Source: Nocardia miyunensis NBRC 108239
Lineage (GTDB): Bacteria; Actinomycetota; Actinomycetes; Mycobacteriales; Mycobacteriaceae
NCBI RefSeq assembly: GCF_001613065.1
Contig: NZ_BDBQ01000095.1
Span: forward strand, 1 to 64,000
DNA length: 64,000 bases
Direction: 5' to 3'
Shown here: positions 7,575-16,682 of the stretch, piece after piece
How the letters are laid out: the number at the start of each line of letters is the position of its first letter
Numbering within the stretch: the first letter of the stretch is position 1
The notes under the pieces: generated by a model
Told to the model about the DNA's origin: nothing
Databases searched by the model: none
The model's input: the letters and a program-made list of their open reading frames with translations, nothing else
Made by a program: the position numbers and the translations under genes

Positions 7575-7757
7575 CCCCGGGCTGAAACCAGAGCAGTCGT
7601 AGCCAGGACGGTGTGCATTTGAGGCAGCCTTCCTCGACATCGGCCTGATCGGTGTGCGCGACTCCAAGAATCCGACCGGCCCGGCGCTCGTCTTCACCCC
7701 CGGCCAATGGATGCGCTCACCGCAGATATCCAGGAGGAAGAATTCGACCAGCTTTGA
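7575..7757 (+). pseudogene. Decayed DUF397 gene copy
   Basis: The sequence is a close relative of the intact DUF397 gene at 4264-4479: IGVRDSKNPTGPALVF is retained almost unchanged. The 5' end carries an in-frame stop before EAAFLD, and a one-base shift follows PGQW; after the shift the other frame again matches the family end (FDQL and stop at 7755-7757). No XRE partner is next to it. It is a duplicate that has lost function. Confidence 0.75.
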
Positions 7758-7978
7758 ACAAGGGCTGCTGTGGCAGGGCCGCCAAGCCCCCAGAAGGCTA
7801 GCGCCCTGGTTCACGCGCAGACAACAGACGGTTGCGGAGGACATACCATCCCGCTCGGGGTGTCCGACACAAATTCCCCGCGCTGGACCCGTGCACCGAC
7901 AGTTGTACTACCGGAACGATGACCTGAAACGGTAGATGGTGTTCGTGCCTTCGTCGAGAATGCTGACAGCATTTCCGG

Positions 7979-8377
7979 ATGACCATCACCGCACGTCTGT
8001 TTGCTGTCACCGTCGACTGTCCGGATCCCGCGCAGCTCGCTCGGTTCTACCAGGGGTTCCTCGGTGGGCAACTCCGTTCGGTCAGCGCGGACTTCGTTGT
8101 GCTGACCAGTGGTGACGCGGTGCGTTTGGACTTCCAGCGGGTAGCCAACCATCAGCCACCGCCGTGGCCCGACTCCTCCGCACCACGCCGACTCCACCTC
8201 GATTTCCGCGTCGAAGACTTGGCGCAGATCGAACAGCATCTGATCGGCCTCGGCGCCACGCTCGCACCGCATCAGCCCGGCGGCAATCGCTTCCGCGTGC
8301 TGGTCGCCCCGGCAGGGCACCCCTTCTGCATCGCCACTGCCGCGGCGGCCGAACTCCCAGCAACCATCGGGCCTTGA
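7979..8377 (+). CDS. VOC (glyoxalase/bleomycin-resistance fold) family protein
   Basis: A single VOC domain of 132 residues: a first beta-alpha unit with VTVDCPDPAQLARFYQGFLG, then a second with RRLHLDFRVEDLAQIEQHL and the closing VLVAPAGHPFCI. Family members bind metal through His/Glu at module ends and act as lyases, dioxygenases, or drug-binding proteins; the histidine in LHLDF and a matching acidic residue are present, but the substrate is not predictable. A nearly identical, frameshifted copy lies at 10465-10874 including the bases before the start, so this gene has been duplicated locally. Confidence 0.8.
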   Translation: MTITARLFAVTVDCPDPAQLARFYQGFLGGQLRSVSADFVVLTSGDAVRLDFQRVANHQPPPWPDSSAPRRLHLDFRVEDLAQIEQHLIGLGATLAPHQPGGNRFRVLVAPAGHPFCIATAAAAELPATIGP

Positions 8378-8452
8378 CACAGCACCTGTCACAGATTTGA
8401 CTTACCCCAAGCTTGTGTTACCTCATCCGACAACGCTCCGAGAGGTCGACAT

Positions 8453-9361
8453 ATGCACTTCACCTGGTCAATGGGCCCGGGACGGCGGGCCGGATCGTTT
8501 GCTCGGCGCGGGACCATATCGGTACTGGCAGTGATCGGTACGTGCCTGCTCTCGTTGGCGGCCACCCGGACGGCCGATGGCGAACCGGTGGCGAATACCA
8601 CTGACACCGGTTTCGCCGTCCCCTTCGCCGGGGCGCCCGCCTACCAGCAGGTGGCACCGACGCAGATGACCGGCCGGAACCAGCTCAACCAGCCGCTCGG
8701 TCAGGCGCAAGCCGATGCGATCGCCGCTCGGATCGGCCTCGGCAGGGCCGACGCGCTGACCCAGCAGCAGTATCACGACCTGAGCACCGGCGGCGGAGTC
8801 GGCGGCAGCCGCCAAGCGGCCGATGTCATCGATGCCTGCGTCCAGATCCTCACCAATACCGTTGGCCGACCGCTGCATTCACAGGTCAATGGGACAAGCA
8901 CACCGTCGGTGCTGGCCAGCTACGGGCTGTACGTGAACCCCGCCGGGATGCTGGAGAGCCCGGCCAACGCGGACGCGCCGACCCGGCAGGTGAACACCCT
9001 GATCGCGCCGGGCGGTTACGTCGGTACCTGGCTACGCGACAACGGCGCGGAGCGAAGCCTGGGCGCGCTCTACCGGTCGGCCTATTCGCAACAAGCCGCT
9101 TACGGCTTTGCAGCACAACAACTTTCAGGGTCTGCCCAGTTGGTGACCAATACCAAGGGCGCTGTGCGATCCGAGGTCGGCATGTCGATGGCGCCGCCGC
9201 TGTGGATCGTGAACTTCGCCCTGATCTACGTCCTGAACCCGACCCTGGCCGCCCAGATGCCCGCGCACTGGGCTGCCATCCCCGCGCGGGTCGCCGACGC
9301 CATCAAGGCGAGCCCCAGCGGCCAGGTCCCGTTCGGCGCCTACGCGTCCTACTTCCGGTGA
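8453..9361 (+). CDS. Secreted protein of unknown function, 302 aa
   Basis: A twin-arginine-poor Sec-type signal peptide follows an extended basic N-terminus: hydrophobic ISVLAVIGTCLLSLAATR with likely cleavage near TADGE. The mature part has no domain I recognise; it is rich in Gln/Ala and contains one cysteine in DACVQIL. The C-terminal segment WIVNFALIYVLNPTLAAQ is hydrophobic enough to insert into or lie against a membrane. It is followed by another secreted gene 80 bases away, and the two may be cotranscribed. Confidence 0.7.
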   Translation: MHFTWSMGPGRRAGSFARRGTISVLAVIGTCLLSLAATRTADGEPVANTTDTGFAVPFAGAPAYQQVAPTQMTGRNQLNQPLGQAQADAIAARIGLGRADALTQQQYHDLSTGGGVGGSRQAADVIDACVQILTNTVGRPLHSQVNGTSTPSVLASYGLYVNPAGMLESPANADAPTRQVNTLIAPGGYVGTWLRDNGAERSLGALYRSAYSQQAAYGFAAQQLSGSAQLVTNTKGAVRSEVGMSMAPPLWIVNFALIYVLNPTLAAQMPAHWAAIPARVADAIKASPSGQVPFGAYASYFR

Positions 9362-9443
9362 CGGCCCGTCGTCCCGGCGCACGTGTTCGATAACCGATGG
9401 CCAGAGAGCTGTTCCCAGTCGACTACAGCGAGAGGGTGTTCGC

Positions 9444-10211
9444 ATGACTCGTCGGTCCAAGCATTCCAAGACCAGCGCGTTGCGACGCGCCCTGCTGCCG
9501 GCCCTCGGCGCGATACCGGTGGCCGTCGTGGTGACCTGCGCCGGCACCGCGGGCAACGCCGCGGCACAGCCGAGCGTCCCGGCCCCCGCGCCCGTCGAAC
9601 AGCTCTGGACCGGCGCTGCGCAACACAGCATCACACCGCGCACGATAATTCCTTCGGTCGTGCGGAGCCTCGGTCTGGTGCACTACGGCGTCGCCGCGCC
9701 GCTACTCCCACCGAGCGGTGACCATGCGATTCGCGAAAATCACCGAGCGACTCGGCATCCGGAACCCACGCGGGCGACCGACTGGCGAAAACCGAACTCG
9801 CCCGGATCCGTGCGGATCGGCGGGCTACGCCCGGTCCCCGTCGACAGCAACTATTCGGACAGGGTCACCCAGCAGACGGTGAACGGCGGAACCGCCGGGG
9901 CCGTCATCGGCACGGCTCTGGGAGGGATCCCGGCCGCGGTGCTCGGGGCGATACCGGGAGCGATCGTCGGCCTTGGGATCGGCGCGAGCATCGGTGGCAT
10001 CGCGGGTGGTATCGCCCTGGCCGTTCCGACCATGGGGTTGGCCATTCCCGTGGGAGTCATCGGGGGCGCACTCGCGGGGGCGGCCGTCGGCGTCGTGGTA
10101 GGCGGTGTGGCCGGCGCGGTGATGACCGGTGTTCCCGTCGGCATCTTCGGCGGAGTCGTCGGCTACGCACTCGGTGCGGCCACCGGACTCGGCAACGGTC
10201 AGCAAGGCTGA
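9444..10211 (+). CDS. Exported glycine-zipper-rich protein, 255 aa
   Basis: The signal peptide at residues ~15-45 (ALLPALGAIPVAVVVTCAG, then AAAQP) is followed by a ~100-residue polar part. The C-terminal ~110 residues are almost only Gly, Ala, Val, Ile and Pro, with repeated GxxxG spacing (AVIGTALGG, LGIGASIGGIAGG, GALAGAAVGVVVGG), which predicts tightly packed membrane-inserted helices. Such glycine-zipper proteins can form membrane pores or outer-envelope structures; the role here is unknown. Confidence 0.7.
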   Translation: MTRRSKHSKTSALRRALLPALGAIPVAVVVTCAGTAGNAAAQPSVPAPAPVEQLWTGAAQHSITPRTIIPSVVRSLGLVHYGVAAPLLPPSGDHAIRENHRATRHPEPTRATDWRKPNSPGSVRIGGLRPVPVDSNYSDRVTQQTVNGGTAGAVIGTALGGIPAAVLGAIPGAIVGLGIGASIGGIAGGIALAVPTMGLAIPVGVIGGALAGAAVGVVVGGVAGAVMTGVPVGIFGGVVGYALGAATGLGNGQQG

Positions 10212-10239
10212 GCAGCGCCGGAACTCGCAGGTACCCAAC

Positions 10240-10365
10240 GGAATTCACCATGCCGCACGGGGAATTCACCATCCCACCGGACAATGAGGACGCAAGGTTC
10301 GACACGTCCTCGGTCCGATGGGAGCCAGCGCCATGCACGATGACCGCCTGCTGATCGCCCGCGAG
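10240..10365 (+). repeat. Displaced copy of the alpha-mannosidase promoter and first codons
   Basis: The stretch matches 13550-13668, including GGACAATGAGGACG, the ribosome-binding region and the first codons ATGCACGATGACCGCCT (copy start at 10333). After eight codons the match ends and the frame runs into the decayed VOC copy. Inside it GAATTCACCAT occurs twice, at 10241 and 10262, exactly two helical turns apart, which may be an operator. It marks a partial duplication or a recombination scar. Confidence 0.7.
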
Positions 10366-10464
10366 GGCCCGGTTCCGACATCATCGGGGCCGGGCCGTAC
10401 ATCAAAGCCACACCGTCACAATCCTATTCAGCGACAGGCCCGCTTCAGGTGGCAGCATTTCCGG

Positions 10465-10874
10465 ATGACCATCACCACACGTCTGTTCGCTGTCACCATC
10501 GACTGTCCGAATCCCATCCAGCTTGCTCGGTCTATCAAGGCTTCCTGGGTGGGCAACTCCGTTCGGTCAGCGCGAATTTGGTTGTGCTGACCGGTGGTGA
10601 CGCGGTGCGTCTGGACCTCCAACGGGTAGCCAACCATCAGCCACCCGCGTGGCCGGATTCCTCCGCACCACGTCGCCTCCACCTCGACTTCTGCGTCGGC
10701 AATTTGACGCAGATCGAACAGCAGGTAATCGGCCTCGGTGCCACGCTCGCACCGCATCAGCCCGGCGGCAATCGATTCCGCGTGCTGGTCGACCCGGCTG
10801 GGCACCCCTTCTGCATCGCTACTACCGCAGCGGCCGAAGTCCCGCGCCGAGCAGTCGAGCCGCCCGCTCTCTGA
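10465..10874 (+). pseudogene. Frameshifted duplicate of the VOC gene
   Basis: The ATG at 10465 and upstream GCAGCATTTCCGG match the intact gene at 7979. One base is lost shortly after codon 20 (the intact LARFYQGFLGG becomes LARSIKASWVG in the original frame), after which the second frame carries the rest of the domain to GHPFCIATTAAAE. The copies remain close to each other in the remaining part. No full-length product can be made without frameshifting. Confidence 0.85.
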
Positions 10875-10942
10875 ACGCACCGCTGCTGGAGCGAAATCCC
10901 CGGCGGCGCAAGCCATCCGACACCGCCGAGAACACGACATGC

Positions 10943-11443
10943 TTACGTATCGAACAACTGGATATGGACATAGCGAGTCGCCTGGTCCCGTTCGTCCACG
11001 ATAATTATCCGGTATATGGATTTGCCGTCGGAGCCCCGGTATTCGTCCTCGGCTCGCAGGATCGACGGCGAGGTGTCCAGCGGAGGGCCCGCGATGGTGG
11101 TTTCGGCGACCCGGAATACCTTGACCAGGGGCGTGGAGAAATTCGATGCCCGCAGAAGCTGCTGGACACCCTCCGGCCCTGTTGACAGTGCGAGCCGGTA
11201 CAGGGTGTCCCTACCGTGTTCGGTTCGAGCATCGAGTACCGAGGCATCATCCGGAATCACGATGCCACCGAATTCGGTGGCCTCCTTGGTAATGATGGTT
11301 GAACTTTCCGACGGTGTCGCCCCCGATCGAGGGTTTTCGTCGTGACCTGAGCCGGAGCACCCGGCTGTTCCGGCAACAGCCGCGACCACCAAGCCGATCG
11401 AGAGCCAGACCATCCGTGCACTGCCGAAATTTCTTCGTCTCAT
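10943..11443 (-). CDS. Lipoprotein, 166 aa
   Basis: The signal peptide (VWLSIGLVVAAVAGTAGC) ends in lipobox TAGC, followed by a Ser/Gly-rich tether. The mature domain of ~120 residues is not recognised; it has alternating strands (YRLALSTGPEGVQQLL and SIYRIIIVDERDQATRYVHI) resembling small immunity-like or substrate-binding lipoproteins. The start overlaps the upstream gene as ATGA. As last gene of a T7SS-type operon, its position parallels that of the DUF3558 lipoprotein in the 7134-4840 operon, so a protective or receptor role is inferred. Confidence 0.7.
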   Translation of the reverse strand: MRRRNFGSARMVWLSIGLVVAAVAGTAGCSGSGHDENPRSGATPSESSTIITKEATEFGGIVIPDDASVLDARTEHGRDTLYRLALSTGPEGVQQLLRASNFSTPLVKVFRVAETTIAGPPLDTSPSILRAEDEYRGSDGKSIYRIIIVDERDQATRYVHIQLFDT

Positions 11444-12228
11444 CTGGTTGGATCACTCCTTTCCCCGTCCCGACTGTCCTTCGACCCCGGCAGATTCAGC
11501 GGCCCATTCGCGGGAATGGTTCCCTTGTACCAGCGAACCTCGCTCGAGCCCTCGATATTGTACTCACGCGCCAGTCCGGCCGTAACCAGTTCTCCCATAC
11601 TTTTGTCGGTGACCGTCACGCCGGCGATATCCGTGCTCTTGCCTTCATCCCAGTTGTACCGGTCGAAAATATGCACCCGATACGCTACGACCACGCTCGG
11701 CTCGGCTCGCTTCGCCGGCTCGAGCGTGGTAACCGCGCCACTCGCCGCCATTCGAATGCCGCCCATCGCGAAGAACCAATCAGCGCTCAGGTCCTGCGAG
11801 ATGTAAAATCCATTCCAGCCCGACTGGAATGTCATGGACGTACCGTAGTCCGAGGCCGCTATCGCATTATTGGCGACCCTTCTGATTTCCTCTTCTGCTA
11901 TCTCGTTCGCTCTGGTGTTGGCATCCGGCACATCGTGTAGTACCGAATCGACATTGAGGTTCAGCAGATCCCCGGTGTTGTCGAGGTAGTGCGCCAGGTG
12001 TGCGGCCGCGTGCGTATATCCATACGCATCCGCTGCCAGGACCACCGCTCCCGCTACTTCGGCAAATCCGACATCGTCGAATCGGTCGTACCACGGCTGT
12101 GAGCCCCACTTGCCAGATCCGGAATCGGTCGGCGGCGCAGCCGGTGGACCAGGCATCGAAGGCGGCATGGGCGGCGGAGTAGCCAGCGGCCCGGCTTCCG
12201 GACTGGGGGTGGGCTCGAGTTTCTTCAT
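11440..12228 (-). CDS. Possible T7SS effector with proline-rich N-terminus, 262 aa
   Basis: The first ~45 residues are Pro/Ser-rich, then a helical part with repeated Ala/His (YGYTHAAAHLAHYLDN) is followed by a folded C-terminal domain from about residue 130 (DWFFAMGGIRMAASG, HIFDRYNWDEGKS, AREYNIEGSSEVRWYKG). I recall the DRYNWDxGK and AREY segments in other actinobacterial proteins of unknown function, including phage-type ones, but cannot name the domain. It lies 16 bases after the WXG-like gene and overlaps the lipoprotein gene, so an effector with neighbouring immunity or anchor is a reasonable, unproven reading. Confidence 0.55.
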   Translation of the reverse strand: MKKLEPTPSPEAGPLATPPPMPPSMPGPPAAPPTDSGSGKWGSQPWYDRFDDVGFAEVAGAVVLAADAYGYTHAAAHLAHYLDNTGDLLNLNVDSVLHDVPDANTRANEIAEEEIRRVANNAIAASDYGTSMTFQSGWNGFYISQDLSADWFFAMGGIRMAASGAVTTLEPAKRAEPSVVVAYRVHIFDRYNWDEGKSTDIAGVTVTDKSMGELVTAGLAREYNIEGSSEVRWYKGTIPANGPLNLPGSKDSRDGERSDPTR

Positions 12229-12244
12229 TTCTACTCAATCGTCA

Positions 12245-13354
12245 CTACAATGAGGTTCCGTTTTGCCACCACACATTGTCTCCGAATCCATAACGTATGG
12301 CACCCGGACTGGCGACCAACTTTTCCGGAATATCGAAGGAAGCCGTATCGAATTTCGGCGATGTCCGCTCAGGGGAATAATCCAGGGCGGACGAGATGCG
12401 CTCGATGAAACCGGCCAAATCGTCTTTCCTGGACTCCGCCGCCGTCTTCAACGAATCGACGGCCGACAGGATTTGAGACTTGTACGCGCTCTGCATGGAG
12501 TGGTCCGTCAACAGAGCCCACACTCCCACGGGGAGCGTCAGCCCGACAAAGGTCATCGGCTTCGTGAGATCATTGCTCAACCCTACCGTCTGGTTGTACA
12601 CCAAGCGCTCGATGCAGGCACCGGCGTTCTGCACGATTTTCGATATCGCATCCATGTCCCAACTGCGCGTGGCAATTGTGTCCCCGAGGACACTCGCCCG
12701 GTCGCCGAACGCTTGCGAGCCCAACCTGGTCCACCCCGTTTGCAGCCAGTTGGTTCCACCGACGATATTCTCCGATGTGGCATAGTCGTTTATACCGAGT
12801 AGGCCGATCCGCTCACCCACAGTTTGGAGCGACTCCCAGTCGGCCACCAGCGGCGCGAGGTAATCCGCCGCCGGCTTGATACCGATTCTCTGGCTCAACG
12901 GCTCGTCGAAGGGAGTAATGAAGTCGATACCCGCGGAAACAACGTTGCGGAGACTGGCCTGCGTCTCCTGGACCTCCGGCAGGTCGGGTAGGTGTAATCC
13001 GCTGAATCGGGTGATGCCAGCCGTATCCACGGACTGGTCCGGAGCTCGCATGTGCACGGCTGCCGCGAGCGCAACAGTGGAGTTGTCTTCGGCCCCACGG
13101 TATTCGCGCTTCGCGGTGTCGAGGTGTGACCCCAGGCTGTCGACTACGGCCAAGTCACTGTGATGCGCGGCGGACACCGCGGAGTTGAATTTTTCGAACG
13201 CCGGAGCCAGAGTAGCCATAAGTTCGCTCGTCCCCCTGGGCAGTGCCACCCCTGGCAGCAGCCGCCTGGCGTTCGACGAGAAATTTGTCATAACGTCCCC
13301 CAGATCCAGCCTAAATCCAGCCAGGTTCGGCATTTCGACTTCGAGCTTGTCCAC
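12245..13354 (-). CDS. T7SS-associated helical WXG-like protein, 369 aa
   Basis: The N-terminal ~95 residues resemble EspC/PE-type helical hairpins (SELMATLAPAFEKFNSAVSAA). The central part (DWESLQTVGERIGLLGIND, GGTNWLQTGWTRLG) follows the pattern of ESX substrates in which a W-x-G turn separates long helices. A hydrophobic stretch (FVGLTLPVGVWALL) follows. It leads a three-gene operon with a proline-rich possible effector and a lipoprotein. Length exceeds canonical WXG100 proteins, as in fused two-domain ESX substrates. No enzymatic motif is visible. Confidence 0.6.
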   Translation of the reverse strand: MDKLEVEMPNLAGFRLDLGDVMTNFSSNARRLLPGVALPRGTSELMATLAPAFEKFNSAVSAAHHSDLAVVDSLGSHLDTAKREYRGAEDNSTVALAAAVHMRAPDQSVDTAGITRFSGLHLPDLPEVQETQASLRNVVSAGIDFITPFDEPLSQRIGIKPAADYLAPLVADWESLQTVGERIGLLGINDYATSENIVGGTNWLQTGWTRLGSQAFGDRASVLGDTIATRSWDMDAISKIVQNAGACIERLVYNQTVGLSNDLTKPMTFVGLTLPVGVWALLTDHSMQSAYKSQILSAVDSLKTAAESRKDDLAGFIERISSALDYSPERTSPKFDTASFDIPEKLVASPGAIRYGFGDNVWWQNGTSL

Positions 13355-13549
13355 GACGCCTCCCTACGTCAGTCGTGCCTCGTTGATCATTGCTCACCAC
13401 GCTGCATCGACTCCCAGATAAACCGTGACATGGAATGCACGAATGCGGAAGCCAGACGAATTGGGGGCTTCGTGTCGCTTACTCGGCAGTTCGAGCCGCA
13501 TTAGCAACGGCACCCGGCTCGACACTCCCGGAACCCACACGCGCCCAGC

Positions 13550-13668
13550 GGAATTCACCACGTGACACGGAGAGTTCCCCCTGTTGCCGGACAATGAGGA
13601 CGGTCTGCACGTCCCCGGTCCGATGGGAGCCAGCGCCATGCACGATGACCGCCTCTTGATCGAGGGGC
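13550..13668 (+). repeat. Original copy of the duplicated mannosidase promoter/start
   Basis: This is the partner of 10240-10365. It includes one GAATTCACCA element at 13551, the GGACAATGAGGACG element, the GGGAG ribosome-binding site and the first ~10 codons of the GH38 gene. Since this copy leads into the intact gene, it is taken as the original. Confidence 0.7.
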
Positions 13669-16600
13669 GCCTCGCGCGCGTCCTCAGCGAACGGATCGTT
13701 CCGGCGATTTATCCGGAGTCCACGCCGCTCACGGCGGGTATCTGGGTCGCGCCGGGCGAGCCGGTTCAGGTGGAGGAGGGTTTGGCCGCGCCCCGGACTC
13801 CGATCGCGTCCGGCGCTGCGTGGGGTGCGCCGTGGGGAACCAGCTGGCTCACCGTCGAGGGGACGGTGCCGCAGGCGTGGGCCGGGCGGACCGTCGAGGC
13901 GATAATCGATCTCGGATTCGATTCGGGGATGACCGGTTTCCAGTGCGAGGGGCTGGTGTACCGGTCGGACGGTTCGCCGGTGAAGGGGCTGCACCCGCAG
14001 AACAGCTGGGTTCGGGTGGCGTCGCCCGCTGTCGGTGGCGAACAGGTCCTGCTGCATGTCGAGGCGGCCTCGAATCCAGTCGTCCCCTTCCCCGGACCGA
14101 CCGCGCTCGGCGACCGGACCACCGCCGGGGACGAGCCGCAGTACCGGTTGGGGCCGCTGGATCTGGCGATCTTCGACGAGGAGGTCTGGCAGCTGGTCCA
14201 GGATCTCGAGGTGCTCGGCGAACTCATGCACGAAATGCCCGACAATCCCGCGCGACGTTACGACATCGTCCTGGCCATCGAACGCGCACTCGACGCCATC
14301 GACCTACAGGACGTGAACGCCACCGCGGCCGCCGCACGCGCCTGCCTGACCGAGGCGCTCGCCGCGCCCGCCATCCCCTCGGCGCACACGGTCTGCGCCG
14401 TCGGGCACGCGCATATCGACACCGCGTGGTTGTGGCCGTTGCGCGAGACGGTTCGCAAGGTCGCGCGCACCGCCGCGAACATGACCGCGCTGCTGGCCGA
14501 GGAACCCGAATTCATCTACACGATGTCCCAGGCCGCGCAGTACGATCTGCTCGCCCGCCACCGGCCCGAGGTCTACGAGAAGGTGCGCGCGGCCGTCGCC
14601 GAGGGGCGGTTCGTGCCGACCGGCGCCATGTGGATCGAGGCGGATACGAATATGCCGGGCTCGGAGGCGATGGCGCGACAGTTCGTGCACGGCAAACGGT
14701 TCTTCCTCGAGGAGTTCGGCACCGAGATCCGCGAGGTGTGGCTGCCGGACACGTTCGGATTCGCAGCCGGGCTACCGCAGATCATTCGCGCGGCAGGCTG
14801 TACGCGGCTGCTCACGCAGAAGATCTCGTGGAGCCGGACCAATCAGTTCCCGCACCACACCTTCCTGTGGGAGGGTATCGACGGCACCCGGATCTTCACC
14901 CATTTCCCGCCGGTGGACACCTACAACTGTTCCATGATGGGTCGCGAGATAGCCCATGCCGCAAGGAATTTCAAGGATAAGGGCCGCACGTCGACCTCGC
15001 TCGCACCGACCGGCTATGGCGACGGCGGCGGCGGGACGACGCGCGAGATGATCGCCAAGGCCGCCCGCATGCGGAACCTCGAGGGTTCGCCGAAGGTGGT
15101 GTGGACCGAGCCCGCCGCCTTCTTCGACCGCGCCGAGACCGAATACGCCGATCCCCCGGTGTGGGTGGGCGAGCTGTATCTCGAACTGCACCGCGGCACG
15201 CTGACCAGCCAGGCCGGGACCAAACAGGGGAACCGGCGCAGTGAACATCTGCTGCGCGAGGCCGAACTGTGGGCCGCGACCGCGACGGTCCGCACCGGCG
15301 CGGCCTACCCGTACGAGGAGCTGGACCGGATCTGGAAGACGGTGCTGCTGCACCAGTTTCACGATGTTCTGCCCGGCTCGTCCATCGCCTGGGTGCATCG
15401 CGAGACCGAACAGGCTCACGCGGAGGTGGCACGGGAGCTGACCACGATGATCGAGCAGGCGCAGTGGACGCTGGGCGGCGGGGAGGCCGGGCCAAACGTC
15501 TTCAATCCCACTCCGCACGAATGGTTTTCGATTCCAGCCGGTGCGGCGGGACCGGCGCGGGCCCATCGTCGGTGCGCGGTCACCAAGCGCGCCGAGGGCG
15601 GATACGTCCTGGACGACGGACTGATCCGGGTCGAGGTGGACGCGCGCGGGCTCGTGGTCTCGGCGTTCGATCTCGAACGGCATCGCGAGACGCTGCCACC
15701 GGGCGCGGCCGCGAATCTGCTGCAACTGCACCAGGATCTGCCCAACGCGTGGGACGCCTGGGACGTCGATCTGTTCTACCGCAACCGCGTAACGGACCTG
15801 ACCGACACCGATTTCCTTGCCGTACAGCCGGATTCGAGAGTGGGCACGGTCGTGCGGATCGGCCGCTCGTTCGGATCCTCCACCGTCGAGCAGACCCTGT
15901 CACTGCGCGACGGGGCCCTGCACATCGAGACCGACGTCAACTGGCACGAAAGCGAGAAATTCCTGAAACTGGCGTTCCCCCTGGACATCCACGCGGACCG
16001 CTACGCCTCGGAGACCCAGTTCGGGCACATGTTCCGGCCCACCCACACCAATACCAGCTGGGAGTACGCAAAATTCGAGGCGTGCAATCACCGGTTCGTA
16101 CACCTCGCCGAGCCCGGCTGGGGCGTGGCCCTGGTCAACGACGGCACCTACGGACACGACGTCACCCGGACGGTCCGGCCCGACGCCGGGACCACCACGA
16201 CCGTGCGCGCCTCGCTGCTGCGCGCGCCCCGCTTCCCCGACCCCCACGCCGACCAGGGCCCACATCGCTTCCGGCACATGTTGATTCCCGGTGCGAGCAT
16301 CGGCGACGCAGTGCGTGAGGGTTACCGCATCAATCTCACCACACCGCGTCGCGGCGTGGCCGAATCCGTCGCGCCGCTGTTCACCGTCGACGACGACGCC
16401 GTCGTCACCAGCGCGATCAAACTCGCCGACGACCGCAGCGGCGATATCGTGCTCCGGGTGTACGAGGCACACGGCGGTCGTGCCACGGCCCTGGTGACAC
16501 CCGGTTTCGAAGCCTCGGGAGTCCAGATCTGCGACCTCCTCGAACGTCCCGTCGCCGACGAGGTCTCGGCGTTTCCCGATGGATCACGAGTTCGCTTGCA

Positions 16601-16682
16601 GCTCAGACCTTTCCAGCTGATCACCCTTCGCTTCCGTCGTTCTCCGGGAGCCGAGGCCACCGAAGTAGAGTCATCGCAATGA
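13638..16682 (+). CDS. GH38 alpha-mannosidase, 1014 aa
   Basis: Retaining class II alpha-mannosidase of glycoside hydrolase family 38. An N-terminal ancillary domain (~1-255) is followed by the catalytic domain, which begins with AVGHAHIDTAWLWPLRET, carrying the His and Asp that hold the zinc. The nucleophile Asp lies in EVWLPDTFGFAAGLPQI and a further ligand in LLHQFHDVLPGSS. The C-terminal beta domains start near residue 640. There is no signal peptide, so it is probably cytoplasmic and acts on mannosides brought in or released from cell glycans. ATG 13638 is chosen because GGGAG lies nine bases upstream. The stop overlaps the AMP-ligase start (ATGA). Confidence 0.92.
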   Translation: MHDDRLLIEGRLARVLSERIVPAIYPESTPLTAGIWVAPGEPVQVEEGLAAPRTPIASGAAWGAPWGTSWLTVEGTVPQAWAGRTVEAIIDLGFDSGMTGFQCEGLVYRSDGSPVKGLHPQNSWVRVASPAVGGEQVLLHVEAASNPVVPFPGPTALGDRTTAGDEPQYRLGPLDLAIFDEEVWQLVQDLEVLGELMHEMPDNPARRYDIVLAIERALDAIDLQDVNATAAAARACLTEALAAPAIPSAHTVCAVGHAHIDTAWLWPLRETVRKVARTAANMTALLAEEPEFIYTMSQAAQYDLLARHRPEVYEKVRAAVAEGRFVPTGAMWIEADTNMPGSEAMARQFVHGKRFFLEEFGTEIREVWLPDTFGFAAGLPQIIRAAGCTRLLTQKISWSRTNQFPHHTFLWEGIDGTRIFTHFPPVDTYNCSMMGREIAHAARNFKDKGRTSTSLAPTGYGDGGGGTTREMIAKAARMRNLEGSPKVVWTEPAAFFDRAETEYADPPVWVGELYLELHRGTLTSQAGTKQGNRRSEHLLREAELWAATATVRTGAAYPYEELDRIWKTVLLHQFHDVLPGSSIAWVHRETEQAHAEVARELTTMIEQAQWTLGGGEAGPNVFNPTPHEWFSIPAGAAGPARAHRRCAVTKRAEGGYVLDDGLIRVEVDARGLVVSAFDLERHRETLPPGAAANLLQLHQDLPNAWDAWDVDLFYRNRVTDLTDTDFLAVQPDSRVGTVVRIGRSFGSSTVEQTLSLRDGALHIETDVNWHESEKFLKLAFPLDIHADRYASETQFGHMFRPTHTNTSWEYAKFEACNHRFVHLAEPGWGVALVNDGTYGHDVTRTVRPDAGTTTTVRASLLRAPRFPDPHADQGPHRFRHMLIPGASIGDAVREGYRINLTTPRRGVAESVAPLFTVDDDAVVTSAIKLADDRSGDIVLRVYEAHGGRATALVTPGFEASGVQICDLLERPVADEVSAFPDGSRVRLQLRPFQLITLRFRRSPGAEATEVESSQ

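Noticed and set aside
13584..13637. Earlier start of the mannosidase gene at 13584
   Set aside because: The extension covers the repeated promoter elements, and GGGAG is correctly spaced for ATG 13638.
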